64,000 bases of DNA from Bradyrhizobium stylosanthis (lineage in GTDB: Bacteria; Pseudomonadota; Alphaproteobacteria; Rhizobiales; Xanthobacteraceae), in NCBI RefSeq assembly GCF_001641335.1, contig NZ_LVEM01000003.1, forward strand, positions 587,394 to 651,393, read 5' to 3'. How positions within the stretch are numbered: the stretch's first letter is position 1; each line of letters begins with the position of its first letter. The position numbers and the translations under genes are program-made. Below the pieces are notes generated by a model. That model saw nothing but the letters and a program-made list of their open reading frames with translations, made no database searches and was not told the DNA's origin. Shown here piece after piece: positions 16,233 through 23,498 of the stretch.

Positions 16233-17027
16233 TCACCCGAACTTATACGACGCCATCGCGACACTCGCGACCTCGTCCACGAAGACGCGATGACCCACGT
16301 CGCTGCCGGCAGCTCCGGCTGCCACCATCAGCGGCAGCAAATGGTCCTCGCGCGGATGCGCCAGGCGCGCGCTCGGCGCGTTCTCCCAGTCGACCAGCAT
16401 GGCGTTGCGCCGCGCCGCATCGGGGTTACTGATCGCCTCGTTCAGATAGGCCTCGAAATCATACGAGACCGGCTTCGACTCCGGACGATTGAAGCCGCGC
16501 ATGTTGTGATAGGTCAGCCCGCTGCCGACGATCAGGATGCCCTCGTCGCGCAGCGATGCGATCGCCTGCCCGGCCTTGATGTGCTCGGCCGGATCGTAAG
16601 CCGACTTCAGCGACAGCAGCACGATCGGCATGTCGGCGTTCGGATACATCAGGCCGAGCGGCACGAAGGTGCCGTGATCGAAACCCTGGTTGGGATCTTC
16701 GCGGCAATCGAGGCCGGCATGCTTGAGCAGCGCCCTCACCTCGGCGGCAAGCTCCGGCTTGCCCGGCGCCGGATATTTCAGGTGGTAGGTATGCTCGGGG
16801 AAACCGTAATAGTCGTACACCATCGGCGGATGGGCCGAGGTCGACACGGTGAAGGCGTCCGCCTCCCAATGCCCGGTTATGACGAGCACGGCCTTGGGCT
16901 TCTCCGGCAGAAGCTGCGGCAGCCGGGCAAACTCCGCGGCGGTCTTCGCATATTGCACCCGCCTGTCCTCCATGAACGGCCAGGGGCCGCCGCCGTGCGA
17001 CAGGAACAGGGTCGGAAATCGCGTCAT
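16233..17027 (-). CDS. DODA-type extradiol ring-opening dioxygenase family protein
   Basis: A class III extradiol dioxygenase-fold protein (LigB/DODA/YgiD group) of 264 residues. Family landmarks in order are LFLSHGGGPWPF with the first metal His, VLVITGHWEADAFTV, VYDYYGFPEHTYHLKYPAPG, NQGFDHGTFVPLGLMYP, LIVGSGLTYHNMRGF and HPREDHLLPLMVAAGAAG. Members open catechol-type rings using a single Fe(II) or Zn(II). The ATG at 17027 starts directly at the first beta-strand; an upstream in-frame ATG would add a poor 60-residue leader. Monocistronic and cytoplasmic. The substrate is unknown. Confidence 0.88.
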   Translation of the reverse strand: MTRFPTLFLSHGGGPWPFMEDRRVQYAKTAAEFARLPQLLPEKPKAVLVITGHWEADAFTVSTSAHPPMVYDYYGFPEHTYHLKYPAPGKPELAAEVRALLKHAGLDCREDPNQGFDHGTFVPLGLMYPNADMPIVLLSLKSAYDPAEHIKAGQAIASLRDEGILIVGSGLTYHNMRGFNRPESKPVSYDFEAYLNEAISNPDAARRNAMLVDWENAPSARLAHPREDHLLPLMVAAGAAGSDVGHRVFVDEVASVAMASYKFG

Positions 17028-17175
17028 GGGGTTTTGTCTCGTTGACCGGCGCGTGCGAGCTTGCCCGCGCGAGGCCGAGCATAGGCAAAGCCGTATGGTT
17101 AGCAAGTCGTTAACGATTTGCCTTCCAAAATCCCCGCCGTGGCCGAAGCAGTCGGCCAGAAGACGAGGACGTGAG

Positions 17176-17355
17176 ATGAGGAAGTTTTCGCTGGGGGACG
17201 TCGTCAACAGTGACAAGGGCCGCCGCGGCGTCGTTCGCGCCGCCTACAGGTCGCGCGAAGGCCAGCAGTTCTATGCCGTCGAGAAGGACGGCGCGATGGA
17301 CTATCTGGAGGAAGACCGGCTGAGCCCGGCCCCCCGCGTCGAGCTCGCCGCCTAG
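17176..17355 (+). CDS. Small conserved-looking hypothetical protein, 59 aa
   Basis: A short soluble protein, MRKFSLGDVVNSDKGRRG onward, with a pattern (GDVV-x5-G-x2-GVVRAAY, then QFYAVEKDGAMDYLEEDRL) that looks like a small SH3/KOW-like beta-barrel with an acidic end. The ATG at 17176 is preceded by GAGGACGTGAG. It diverges from the dioxygenase gene and converges on the esterase homologue. I do not recognise a named family. A nucleic-acid or partner-binding barrel is only a guess from the pattern. Confidence 0.6.
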   Translation: MRKFSLGDVVNSDKGRRGVVRAAYRSREGQQFYAVEKDGAMDYLEEDRLSPAPRVELAA

Positions 17356-17377
17356 CTCCGATTTCATTCTTGTCGCG

Positions 17378-18835
17378 CTAGCGCGCGAGCCGGTCGAGAC
17401 GCTCCGCGAGGGGATCATCGCCGCTCGCGATGCCGTCGTTCGTAATCAGCAGCAGGCGGTCGCTCCCCGCCGCCGCGTCCCAGCGCGGCAGCTCGGGACC
17501 GTTGGGATCGCCGCTCCTGGCGAAATTGATCCAGTAGGCGCGCATGCGGCTCGCGACCTCGCGGTCGCGCCGCGACAGGATGCCGGCGCCGGGCACGCCT
17601 TCCGCGCCGAAGATGAATTGCAGCTCCCGCCCCTGGCCGCCCTCGGGATTGGCGCGCCGCGCCTCCGGCACATAACCGAAGCGATAGCGATAGGTCGGCG
17701 CGCCGCTTGCGGCATGCAGGCGCGCGAGCAGCCGCACCGGTTCGGAGAACACCTTGTCCGTATAGAAGCGCGCTGCAACGTCCGTGGACTTGGCGAGGTC
17801 GGGATAGAGTTGCTCGGCTGTCGCGCCTGACGAGGCCAGCGCCTCCGCGATGTCAGGCTCGCTGTCGAAACCGGTCTCGTCATCATTGGCGCCGACGATC
17901 AGGGGAATGCGGCTTTCATGTCCGGCCGCAAAGCCCGCGGCGATGTCTTCCGTCACGAGGCTTCCGTCGATGGAAGGCGCAAAAGCGTGCGGGGATTTCG
18001 CGAGCAGCTTGCTTTCGGCGGCAAGCAGCCGCGTCACCGAGACTGCGCGCAAGCCAGCGCCATCCTGCCCAAGCGTTGCGGCGAATTGCAATCCTAAGGC
18101 CTCCGCGTCCGGGCGGGAGCGCGGGCGCACGCGGCCCGGCACCGATTGCAGGATGGCTTTCTGGAACAGTTCGCGCGCCTCGCCGCACAGCATCAGCAGC
18201 GCGATCGAGGCCGCACCCGCGCCGGTGCCGAACAGCGTGACGTTGCGCGGATCGCCACCGAATGCCGCGATGTTGTCGTGGACCCAACGCAGCGCCGCGA
18301 CCTGATCCATCAGGCCGTAATTGCCGGAGCCGCCGTCCGACAACGCGGGATGAGCGAGCCAGCCGAGCACGCCCAGGCGATAATTCACCGTCACCACGAT
18401 GAGCCCGGCCTGCGCGAGCCTGGCGCCGTCGAACAGCGGATCGTTCGCGGTGCCGCGGACGAAGCCGCCGCCATGGATGAACACCATCACCGGCAGCGGA
18501 CCGTCGACTCCGAAGGGACGAAACACGTTCAGCGTGAGGCAATCCTCGCTCGTCCCGGACAGCGACGGCTGAGGGCACGGCGCAGCGTACTCATAGGCCG
18601 TGCGCATCTCCGAACTTTTCTCGGGCGTGAGCTCAGGCGGACGAAAGCGCAGCGGACCGACCGGCGGCGCCGCGTAGGCCATGCCCTTGAAGGACGCCAC
18701 CTCGCCCTCGACGGCGCCGAGCATCTGGCCTTCGCGCGTCAGCGCAAACGGAAACTGTCCGACCTGCTGGGCATCGGCCGGGCCGGTCCAGCAAAGACAT
18801 GCGGAAGCCGCAATGAGCGCAAGCAGGAACCGCAT
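17378..18835 (-). CDS. Secreted type-B carboxylesterase homologue lacking catalytic Ser and His
   Basis: A 485-residue alpha/beta-hydrolase of the carboxylesterase/cholinesterase family with a signal peptide (MRFLLALIAASACLCWTGPADAQ). The family scaffold is intact: GMAYAAPPVGPLRF, SEDCLTLNVFRP, VMVFIHGGGFVRG (oxyanion hole), VTVNYRLGVLGWL, GNYGLMDQVAALRWVHDNIAAFGGDP. The nucleophile elbow, normally G-E-S-A-G, here reads G-T-G-A-G, so residue 205 is Gly (codon GGC) instead of Ser. The His site before ELQFIFG is Gln401. The acid position (GANDDETGF) is kept. It is therefore predicted to bind but not hydrolyse esters. There is no frameshift or stop, so it looks like a maintained pseudoenzyme. 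Confidence 0.88.
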   Translation of the reverse strand: MRFLLALIAASACLCWTGPADAQQVGQFPFALTREGQMLGAVEGEVASFKGMAYAAPPVGPLRFRPPELTPEKSSEMRTAYEYAAPCPQPSLSGTSEDCLTLNVFRPFGVDGPLPVMVFIHGGGFVRGTANDPLFDGARLAQAGLIVVTVNYRLGVLGWLAHPALSDGGSGNYGLMDQVAALRWVHDNIAAFGGDPRNVTLFGTGAGAASIALLMLCGEARELFQKAILQSVPGRVRPRSRPDAEALGLQFAATLGQDGAGLRAVSVTRLLAAESKLLAKSPHAFAPSIDGSLVTEDIAAGFAAGHESRIPLIVGANDDETGFDSEPDIAEALASSGATAEQLYPDLAKSTDVAARFYTDKVFSEPVRLLARLHAASGAPTYRYRFGYVPEARRANPEGGQGRELQFIFGAEGVPGAGILSRRDREVASRMRAYWINFARSGDPNGPELPRWDAAAGSDRLLLITNDGIASGDDPLAERLDRLAR

Positions 18836-18917
18836 CTCTTGGCATCTCGATGCGCGGACAGGTTGTCTGCAAGGTTATGTCCACGGCCGCCGGCGAGGCA
18901 AGCCTCGCGGCCGGCGC

Positions 18918-19127
18918 CTAACCGCCCTTCGCGACGATCTCCGCCAGCGCGCGACGCGCGATGATGCCGAGCTCGCCGAGCGTGGCGTGCCCCGCCTGCG
19001 CAGCCTCGATCAGGCGCTCGGCGATGAACCTGCGGCTGTCATGGTCGCCGCCATGCGGCAATTGGCGGCACGTCTCCTCCAGGACGACGTCCATGTTGGC
19101 TTTGGTTCGCTCACTCAACTCAGTCAT
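18918..19127 (-). CDS. Small hypothetical protein, 69 aa
   Basis: A soluble helical protein, MTELSERTKANMDVVLEE onward, with CRQLPHGGDHDSRRFIAERLIEAA and a C-terminal LGELGIIARRALAEIV. No signal peptide or membrane segment is present. The start codon is followed by a well-formed amphipathic helix. It lies 82 bases downstream of the esterase homologue's start on the same strand and is divergent from the monooxygenase-esterase gene. I do not recognise a named family; short proteins of this kind are frequent in rhizobial genomes. Confidence 0.65.
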   Translation of the reverse strand: MTELSERTKANMDVVLEETCRQLPHGGDHDSRRFIAERLIEAAQAGHATLGELGIIARRALAEIVAKGG

Positions 19128-19356
19128 GACGCCCGGTCATACGCGTGGCTTGTAACCGCAAGCATACACAGACGGATCGTCCATGATTAGCCCGGGTAAT
19201 CACGGCCATGGTGCATCGCGATGCGTGCATTGGAGCAAGCTTCGCGCTGCCACGGTGAAGCCGCAAACGACTACCGAAGATTGCACTTGCTCTGATGACA
19301 AGCCGAGCCTGCAGGATTAGCCTGCCGGCAAAACAAGATGCACGGGAGGAAATGCC

Positions 19357-22047
19357 ATGCCTGAAGCAATGGTCGCTGCGCGCGCCTCTGATACCGCCCT
19401 CAAATCTGCCCAGCTGGTCGACGTCGCCGTGGTCGGCGCCGGATTTGCCGGCCTTTATCTCCTCCACCGCCTGCGCAAGGCAGGCTTCTCGACCGTCGCC
19501 CTCGAAGAGGCCGGCGATGTCGGCGGAACCTGGTATTGGAACCGCTACCCCGGCGCGCGTTGCGACATCCAGACCATCGACTACAGCTACACCTTCGATC
19601 CGGAGCTCGATACGGCCTGGACCTGGTCGGAGAAATACGCGACCCAGCCCGAGATCCTGCGCTATCTCGGCTTCGTCGCCGACCGCTATGATCTGCGCCG
19701 CGACATCCGCTTCAGGACCAAGGTGACCGAAGCCAGATGGGACGAGGCGGCCGAGCGCTGGCAGCTCACCACCGACAATGGCGCGCCTGTCTCCTGCCGT
19801 CACTACATCATGGCCACAGGCTGTCTTTCCGCGCCGAAGCCGCCGGAGATCGACGGCGTCAAGGACTTCAAGGGCAAGGTCTATTTCACCGGGCGCTGGC
19901 CGCATGAGGGCGTCGATCTCGCAGGGAAACGCGTCGCCGTGATCGGCACCGGCTCGTCGGCGATCCAGTCGATCCCGCTGATCGCCGAGCAGGCCGCGCA
20001 TCTCACCGTGTTCCAGCGCACGCCGAATTTCGCGTTGCCGGCGGGTAATGGTCCGGCGCCGGAGGATCGCAAGACCTTCTTTGAAAGCGATCGCGCGGCC
20101 TATCGCGAGCAGGCGCGCCAGTCGATGGCCGGCGTGCCCTATCCGCAGCAGACGGTGGTGAGCTGGCAATTGAGCGATGCCGAGCGTCGCGAGCGCTTCG
20201 AGCGGGCCTGGGCCGCCGGCGACCTCGTGCACATTCTCACGCAACTGTGGGCCGACCAGGCCGTCGACGTCGACGGCAACAAGATCGTCCAGGACCTGAT
20301 CCGCGAGAAGATCCGCGCCGCCGTTAGGGATCCCGAGACCGCCGCCGCGCTCACGCCGCACGATCATCCCTTCGGCGCAAAGCGTCCCTGTCTCGACACC
20401 AACTACTACGCCACCTACAACCGGCCGAACGTCACGCTGGTCAATCTGCGCCAGGAGCCGATCAAGGCCATCACCGCGAGCGGCATCTCCACGAACAGCC
20501 GCAACGTCGACGTCGACGTCATCGTGTTCGCGACCGGCTTCGACGCCATGACCGGCGCGATCCGCGCCGTGCACCCGATCACCGGACGCGGCGGCAAGTC
20601 GCTCACCGATGTCTGGGCCCACGGTCCGCAGACCTATCTCGGGCTCACGGTGGAGGGCTTCCCGAACTTCTTCATGATCACCGGACCCGGCAGCCCCTCG
20701 GTGCTGTCGAACATGGCGGTGTCGATCGAGCAGCATGTCGACTGGGTCGTCGATCGCCTGGCCGCGCTGCGCGATGCCGGCTTCACCACGATCGAGCCGA
20801 CCGAAATGGCGCAGGCCGGCTGGAACAGGCACATGGCCGATTGCTCGATGCTGACGCTGCACCGGCTCGCCAACACCTGGTACACGGGCGCCAACGTCCC
20901 CGGCAAGGTGCAGGGCCTGATGCCCTATACCGGCGGCGTCGGCCCCTATCGCAGCATCTGCGACGAGGTGACGAGCCGCGGCATGCTCGGCTTCAAGCTC
21001 ACCGGCCCCGGCGGTGCCGCGCAGTGCAATGACGGCGAGGTGGTGCGCCTGCAGCCGGACGTGCGGCTGGTGCTGAACCTCTTGGCCACGCTCAACCTGC
21101 CGCCGATCGAGTCGATGGGCGCGGCGGGCGCACGCGCGTTCGTCAACGAGTTCAACAAGGGCCGTCCCGCCGGACGCTTGATCGGCGAGATCGTCGACGG
21201 CACCCTGCCCGGCACCGACGGTCCGCTGCCCTATCGTGTCTTCAAGCCTGCAACGCCCGGCCCGCATCCGGTCGTGGTCTACTTCCACGGCGGCGGCTGG
21301 GTACTCGGCGACGAGCAGTCGGACGAGCCGTTCTGCCGCGACATGGTGCGCCGGACCGGCATGATGTTCGTCAGCGTCGGCTATCGCCACGCCCCCGAGC
21401 ACCGTTTCCCCGCCGCGGCGGAAGACGGCTATGCAGCAACGCGCTGGATCGCCGAGCATGCCGCCGAGCTCGGCGGCAAGCCGGGTGCGGTGCTGGTCGC
21501 CGGCTGGAGCGCCGGCGGCAACATCGCCGCCGTCACCTGCCAGCTCGCGCGCGACCGGGGCGGACCCGAGATTGCGGGCCAGCTCCTGATCTGCCCCGTC
21601 ACCGACTGCACCTTCGACCGTCCCTCCTACAACGACAATGCGACCGGCTATTTCCTGACGCGGTCGCTGATGTACTGGTTCTGGGACCTCTATTGCTCGC
21701 CGGCCGACCGCACCGATCCGCGCGTCTCGCCATTGCGCGGCAAGGTCGACAAACTGCCGCCGGCTTTCGTTGCCACCTGCGAGTTCGATCCGCTGCGCGA
21801 CGAAGGCATCGCCTATGCCGAGGCCATGGCGGCGGCGGGCGTTCCGGTCGAGCAGTTGAAGGCGCACGGCCATTTCCACTCGTCCTTCACGATGGTGGAC
21901 GTGGTGATCACGGGCGTAGCCGGCCGCGTGCAGATGGCCGAAGCCTTGCGGCGCTTCGCCGGGCTTCCGCCGGAGGTCAGCCGCGGTGACGACCATAGCC
22001 AGGGCCACACCAGCCCGGGGCACAAGATCGCCGCGGCCGCGAGCTGA
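19357..22047 (+). CDS. Baeyer-Villiger monooxygenase fused to HSL-type alpha/beta-hydrolase
   Basis: One continuous 896-residue frame with two enzymes. Residues 1 to ~560 form a class B flavoprotein monooxygenase: FAD motif VVGAGFAGLYLL, GDVGGTWYWNRYPGARCD, NADPH motif AVIGTGSSAIQ, active-site Arg343 in GAKRPCLDTNYYATYNRPNV, and ATGFD. The Baeyer-Villiger fingerprint F-x-G-x3-H-x3-WP is FKGKVYFTGRWP at 171-182, with Phe177 where His is usual. Residues ~600 to 880 form an esterase: HGGG at 644-647, Ser718 in GWSAGG, Asp811 in FDPLRDE, and His841 in HFHSSF. A ketone could thus be converted to an ester and hydrolysed by one protein. The ATG follows GGGAGGAAATGCC. Confidence 0.92.
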   Translation: MPEAMVAARASDTALKSAQLVDVAVVGAGFAGLYLLHRLRKAGFSTVALEEAGDVGGTWYWNRYPGARCDIQTIDYSYTFDPELDTAWTWSEKYATQPEILRYLGFVADRYDLRRDIRFRTKVTEARWDEAAERWQLTTDNGAPVSCRHYIMATGCLSAPKPPEIDGVKDFKGKVYFTGRWPHEGVDLAGKRVAVIGTGSSAIQSIPLIAEQAAHLTVFQRTPNFALPAGNGPAPEDRKTFFESDRAAYREQARQSMAGVPYPQQTVVSWQLSDAERRERFERAWAAGDLVHILTQLWADQAVDVDGNKIVQDLIREKIRAAVRDPETAAALTPHDHPFGAKRPCLDTNYYATYNRPNVTLVNLRQEPIKAITASGISTNSRNVDVDVIVFATGFDAMTGAIRAVHPITGRGGKSLTDVWAHGPQTYLGLTVEGFPNFFMITGPGSPSVLSNMAVSIEQHVDWVVDRLAALRDAGFTTIEPTEMAQAGWNRHMADCSMLTLHRLANTWYTGANVPGKVQGLMPYTGGVGPYRSICDEVTSRGMLGFKLTGPGGAAQCNDGEVVRLQPDVRLVLNLLATLNLPPIESMGAAGARAFVNEFNKGRPAGRLIGEIVDGTLPGTDGPLPYRVFKPATPGPHPVVVYFHGGGWVLGDEQSDEPFCRDMVRRTGMMFVSVGYRHAPEHRFPAAAEDGYAATRWIAEHAAELGGKPGAVLVAGWSAGGNIAAVTCQLARDRGGPEIAGQLLICPVTDCTFDRPSYNDNATGYFLTRSLMYWFWDLYCSPADRTDPRVSPLRGKVDKLPPAFVATCEFDPLRDEGIAYAEAMAAAGVPVEQLKAHGHFHSSFTMVDVVITGVAGRVQMAEALRRFAGLPPEVSRGDDHSQGHTSPGHKIAAAAS

Positions 22048-22060
22048 CCACAGCGCCGCG

Positions 22061-22080
22061 GCCGGGAACCTTTTCCCGGC
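22061..22080 (+). terminator. Terminator-like hairpin after the fusion gene
   Basis: GCCGGGAA at 22061-22068 pairs with TTCCCGGC at 22073-22080, 14 bases past the stop. No long T-run follows, so efficiency is uncertain. Confidence 0.4.
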
Positions 22081-22180
22081 TGCTGCGTTGGGGTGCCGTG
22101 GCATTGAGATGCAGCGATAGGTAATGGGCCCCGGTGCGCAGATTCGCGCGCTGGGGTCCTTGTTTGCGTGAGGCGGGACC

Positions 22181-22453
22181 ATGGGGGACGTTGTCGTTGA
22201 GTCAAAAGTCGATTTCGGCGCGCTCGCGGCGCTGCGTAAATGGCCGTCGCTGGCCAACCAGCGCAGGCCGGATCGCGAGCCCTACCAGGTGAGCGAGGGC
22301 ACGCTCGACGAGTGCATCTCGGCCTTCATGCAGAAGCCGGCGGCAACCCGCCACCTCTATGAGATCCGCACGGCGGCGCAGCCGCCGCTGGTCACGGATA
22401 TCCTCTCGCCCGAGCACGTCACCGAGCTCTCGCGCTGGCGCGAATTTCTCTGA
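22181..22453 (+). CDS. Hypothetical protein, 90 aa
   Basis: A soluble 90-residue protein starting MGDVVVESKVDFGALAALRKW. It contains a basic linker (NQRRPDREPYQVSEGTLDECISAFMQKP) and a C-terminal helical stretch (HLYEIRTAAQPPLVTDILSPEHVTELSRWREFL). No domain is recognised. The ATG at 22181 follows AGGCGGGACC. It precedes another unknown gene by about 110 bases on the same strand and may be co-transcribed with it up to the terminator at 22915. The composition and codon pattern look coding. Confidence 0.6.
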   Translation: MGDVVVESKVDFGALAALRKWPSLANQRRPDREPYQVSEGTLDECISAFMQKPAATRHLYEIRTAAQPPLVTDILSPEHVTELSRWREFL

Positions 22454-22566
22454 TTGCGTGCAGACCCTCCGGCTGCACGCGCGCGACAAGCTTCTCATCC
22501 TGGCAGGAACCTTCTTCCGGTTTTTCCCGTTAACGGGGATCGGATGCCAAGGCGTGAGTGACGACA

Positions 22567-22872
22567 ATGCTTGAAGCTGGCGTACCTTCCCCCGTCGTGC
22601 CCTATGGCGCAGACCAGACCTTGTTCGTGGTGATCGATCGCCGCGACAAGGCGACCGAGATCCGCATCGAGCGGAGCGATCTCGAAACGACCATCGGCGA
22701 GCTCGTTGCCGGCTGCTTCAACGATCCGATCAAGGTGATCTCGTTCAACACGCTCGAGCACTGGATGAAGGACATCTCGACCGACGTCGCCGGCGAGATT
22801 CGCGCGCGCTGTGACATCGACGGCGTGACGCTGCCCGACTATCTCAGCGATTTCGTCGAGAGCCACAGCTGA
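22567..22872 (+). CDS. Hypothetical protein, ~101 aa
   Basis: A small soluble protein with an alternating beta pattern (QTLFVVIDRRDKATEIRIE), an acidic helix (DLETTIGELVAGCFNDPIKVISF) and a C-terminal TLPDYLSDFVESHS. The start is taken at the ATG at 22567; a GTG three codons upstream (22558) is a possible alternative, and neither has a convincing ribosome-binding site. No family is recognised. It ends 42 bases before a strong terminator. The pairing with the 90-aa gene just upstream suggests a two-gene transcript of unknown function. Confidence 0.6.
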   Translation: MLEAGVPSPVVPYGADQTLFVVIDRRDKATEIRIERSDLETTIGELVAGCFNDPIKVISFNTLEHWMKDISTDVAGEIRARCDIDGVTLPDYLSDFVESHS

Positions 22873-22914
22873 GCGCGCAATCGCGCCCCGAACGTTTCAA
22901 ATCCCGGGCAATAA

Positions 22915-22940
22915 AAAAGCGCCGCTTCCGCGGCGCTTTT
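22915..22940. terminator. Bidirectional rho-independent terminator
   Basis: GCGCCGC at 22919-22925 pairs with GCGGCGC at 22930-22936, flanked by AAAA on the left and TTTT on the right. It can stop the plus-strand genes ending at 22872 and minus-strand transcription from 23096. Confidence 0.85.
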
Positions 22941-22961
22941 CGCATTTCGACTCTCGTGTTT

Positions 22962-23010
22962 GAGCATGATCTTATCGGAAAGCCGCTCTACACTTTTCCG
23001 GATCATGCTC
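22962..23010. repeat. Palindromic repeat with GAGCATGATC ends
   Basis: GAGCATGATC at 22962-22971 and its reverse complement GATCATGCTC at 23001-23010 enclose a partly paired centre (CGGAAA with TTTCCG). The last base of the element is also the last base of the stop codon at 23010. A half copy (GAGCATGATCCG) recurs near 23476. Confidence 0.7.
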
Positions 23011-23096
23011 TAGTGGTGCCAGAACAATGCCAGCAGCAGAATGATCGGCAGCGGCACGCCAAGCAACCAGAGCAAAGCACCTCGTCCAAAGCCCAT
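23010..23096 (-). CDS. 28-aa hydrophobic membrane protein
   Basis: A tiny gene with a strong ribosome-binding region (GAGGAGGAGGACATC before the ATG). The product begins MGFGRGALLWLLGVPLP and continues IILLLALFWHH: one hydrophobic helix with a basic N-terminal flank, a central Pro pair and a terminal His-His. I believe very similar peptides recur in Bradyrhizobium-type genomes, though I could not check. A candidate general-stress (EcfG-like) promoter lies 31 bases upstream at 23127-23151. Its stop codon sits on the edge of the palindromic repeat, and the terminator at 22915 lies beyond. The function is unknown; a stress-induced membrane peptide is inferred. Confidence 0.7.
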   Translation of the reverse strand: MGFGRGALLWLLGVPLPIILLLALFWHH

Positions 23097-23126
23097 GATG
23101 TCCTCCTCCTCATTCACTGCCCAGAT

Positions 23127-23151
23127 GACGCAGCAGGCGAGAAGAAGTTCC
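23127..23151 (-). promoter_or_regulatory. Candidate EcfG-type stress promoter
   Basis: Read on the minus strand, GGAAC (23151-23147) is followed after 16 bases by CGTC (23130-23127). The alphaproteobacterial general-stress sigma factor EcfG recognises GGAAC-N16/17-CGTT, so only the last base differs. It is placed 31 bases ahead of the ATG at 23096. Confidence 0.45.
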
Positions 23152-23198
23152 CCGGCCAGAGACGAGGCCGGATGCGTTCAGTGCATGGTTTGGAAGCG

Positions 23199-23354
23199 TT
23201 ATGCGCGCCGATATTTGCCGGCGATGACCTCGATCTCGCGGCGGCGTTCGCCGGCGAAGGTCAGGAGCTTTTCGATCGTCAGCGTATCCGTGATCCGTTT
23301 GGCGAGCCGCTCGGCGCGTGTGGCCTGATCTTCGAGATACTGGATCGTGTTCAA
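23199..23354 (-). CDS. Small helical hypothetical protein, 51 aa, TTG start
   Basis: The frame starting TTG at 23354 has GGAGG six bases upstream, which decides the start; no ATG or GTG is available in frame. The product (first residues NTIQYLEDQATRAERLAKR) is a charged amphipathic helix, then ITDTLTIEKLLTFAGERR and REIEVIAGKYRRA. It resembles the short helical proteins common in Bradyrhizobium. It is upstream of, and on the same strand as, the 28-aa gene, but that gene has its own promoter candidate. No function can be assigned. Confidence 0.5.
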   Translation of the reverse strand: MNTIQYLEDQATRAERLAKRITDTLTIEKLLTFAGERRREIEVIAGKYRRA

Positions 23355-23498
23355 GCGCCGCCTCCGCAAGGACTCGACAGGAGCCCCGAAATGTTTGGGC
23401 AGCCATGGTGCTTGAGAAGCGCCTAACAGCCGGTTAAGCGCGGAGCTTCATCTCGACCGAACGCGGTTTGTTCGAGCATGATCCGAAGCCGCTGCGCA

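Noticed and set aside
19120..22257. A 1045-codon open frame on the minus strand, antisense to the monooxygenase-esterase gene
   Set aside because: Its product is rich in Arg, His, Ala and Gly without recognisable domains, typical of the reverse frame of a high-GC gene, whereas the plus strand has full catalytic motifs for two enzymes.
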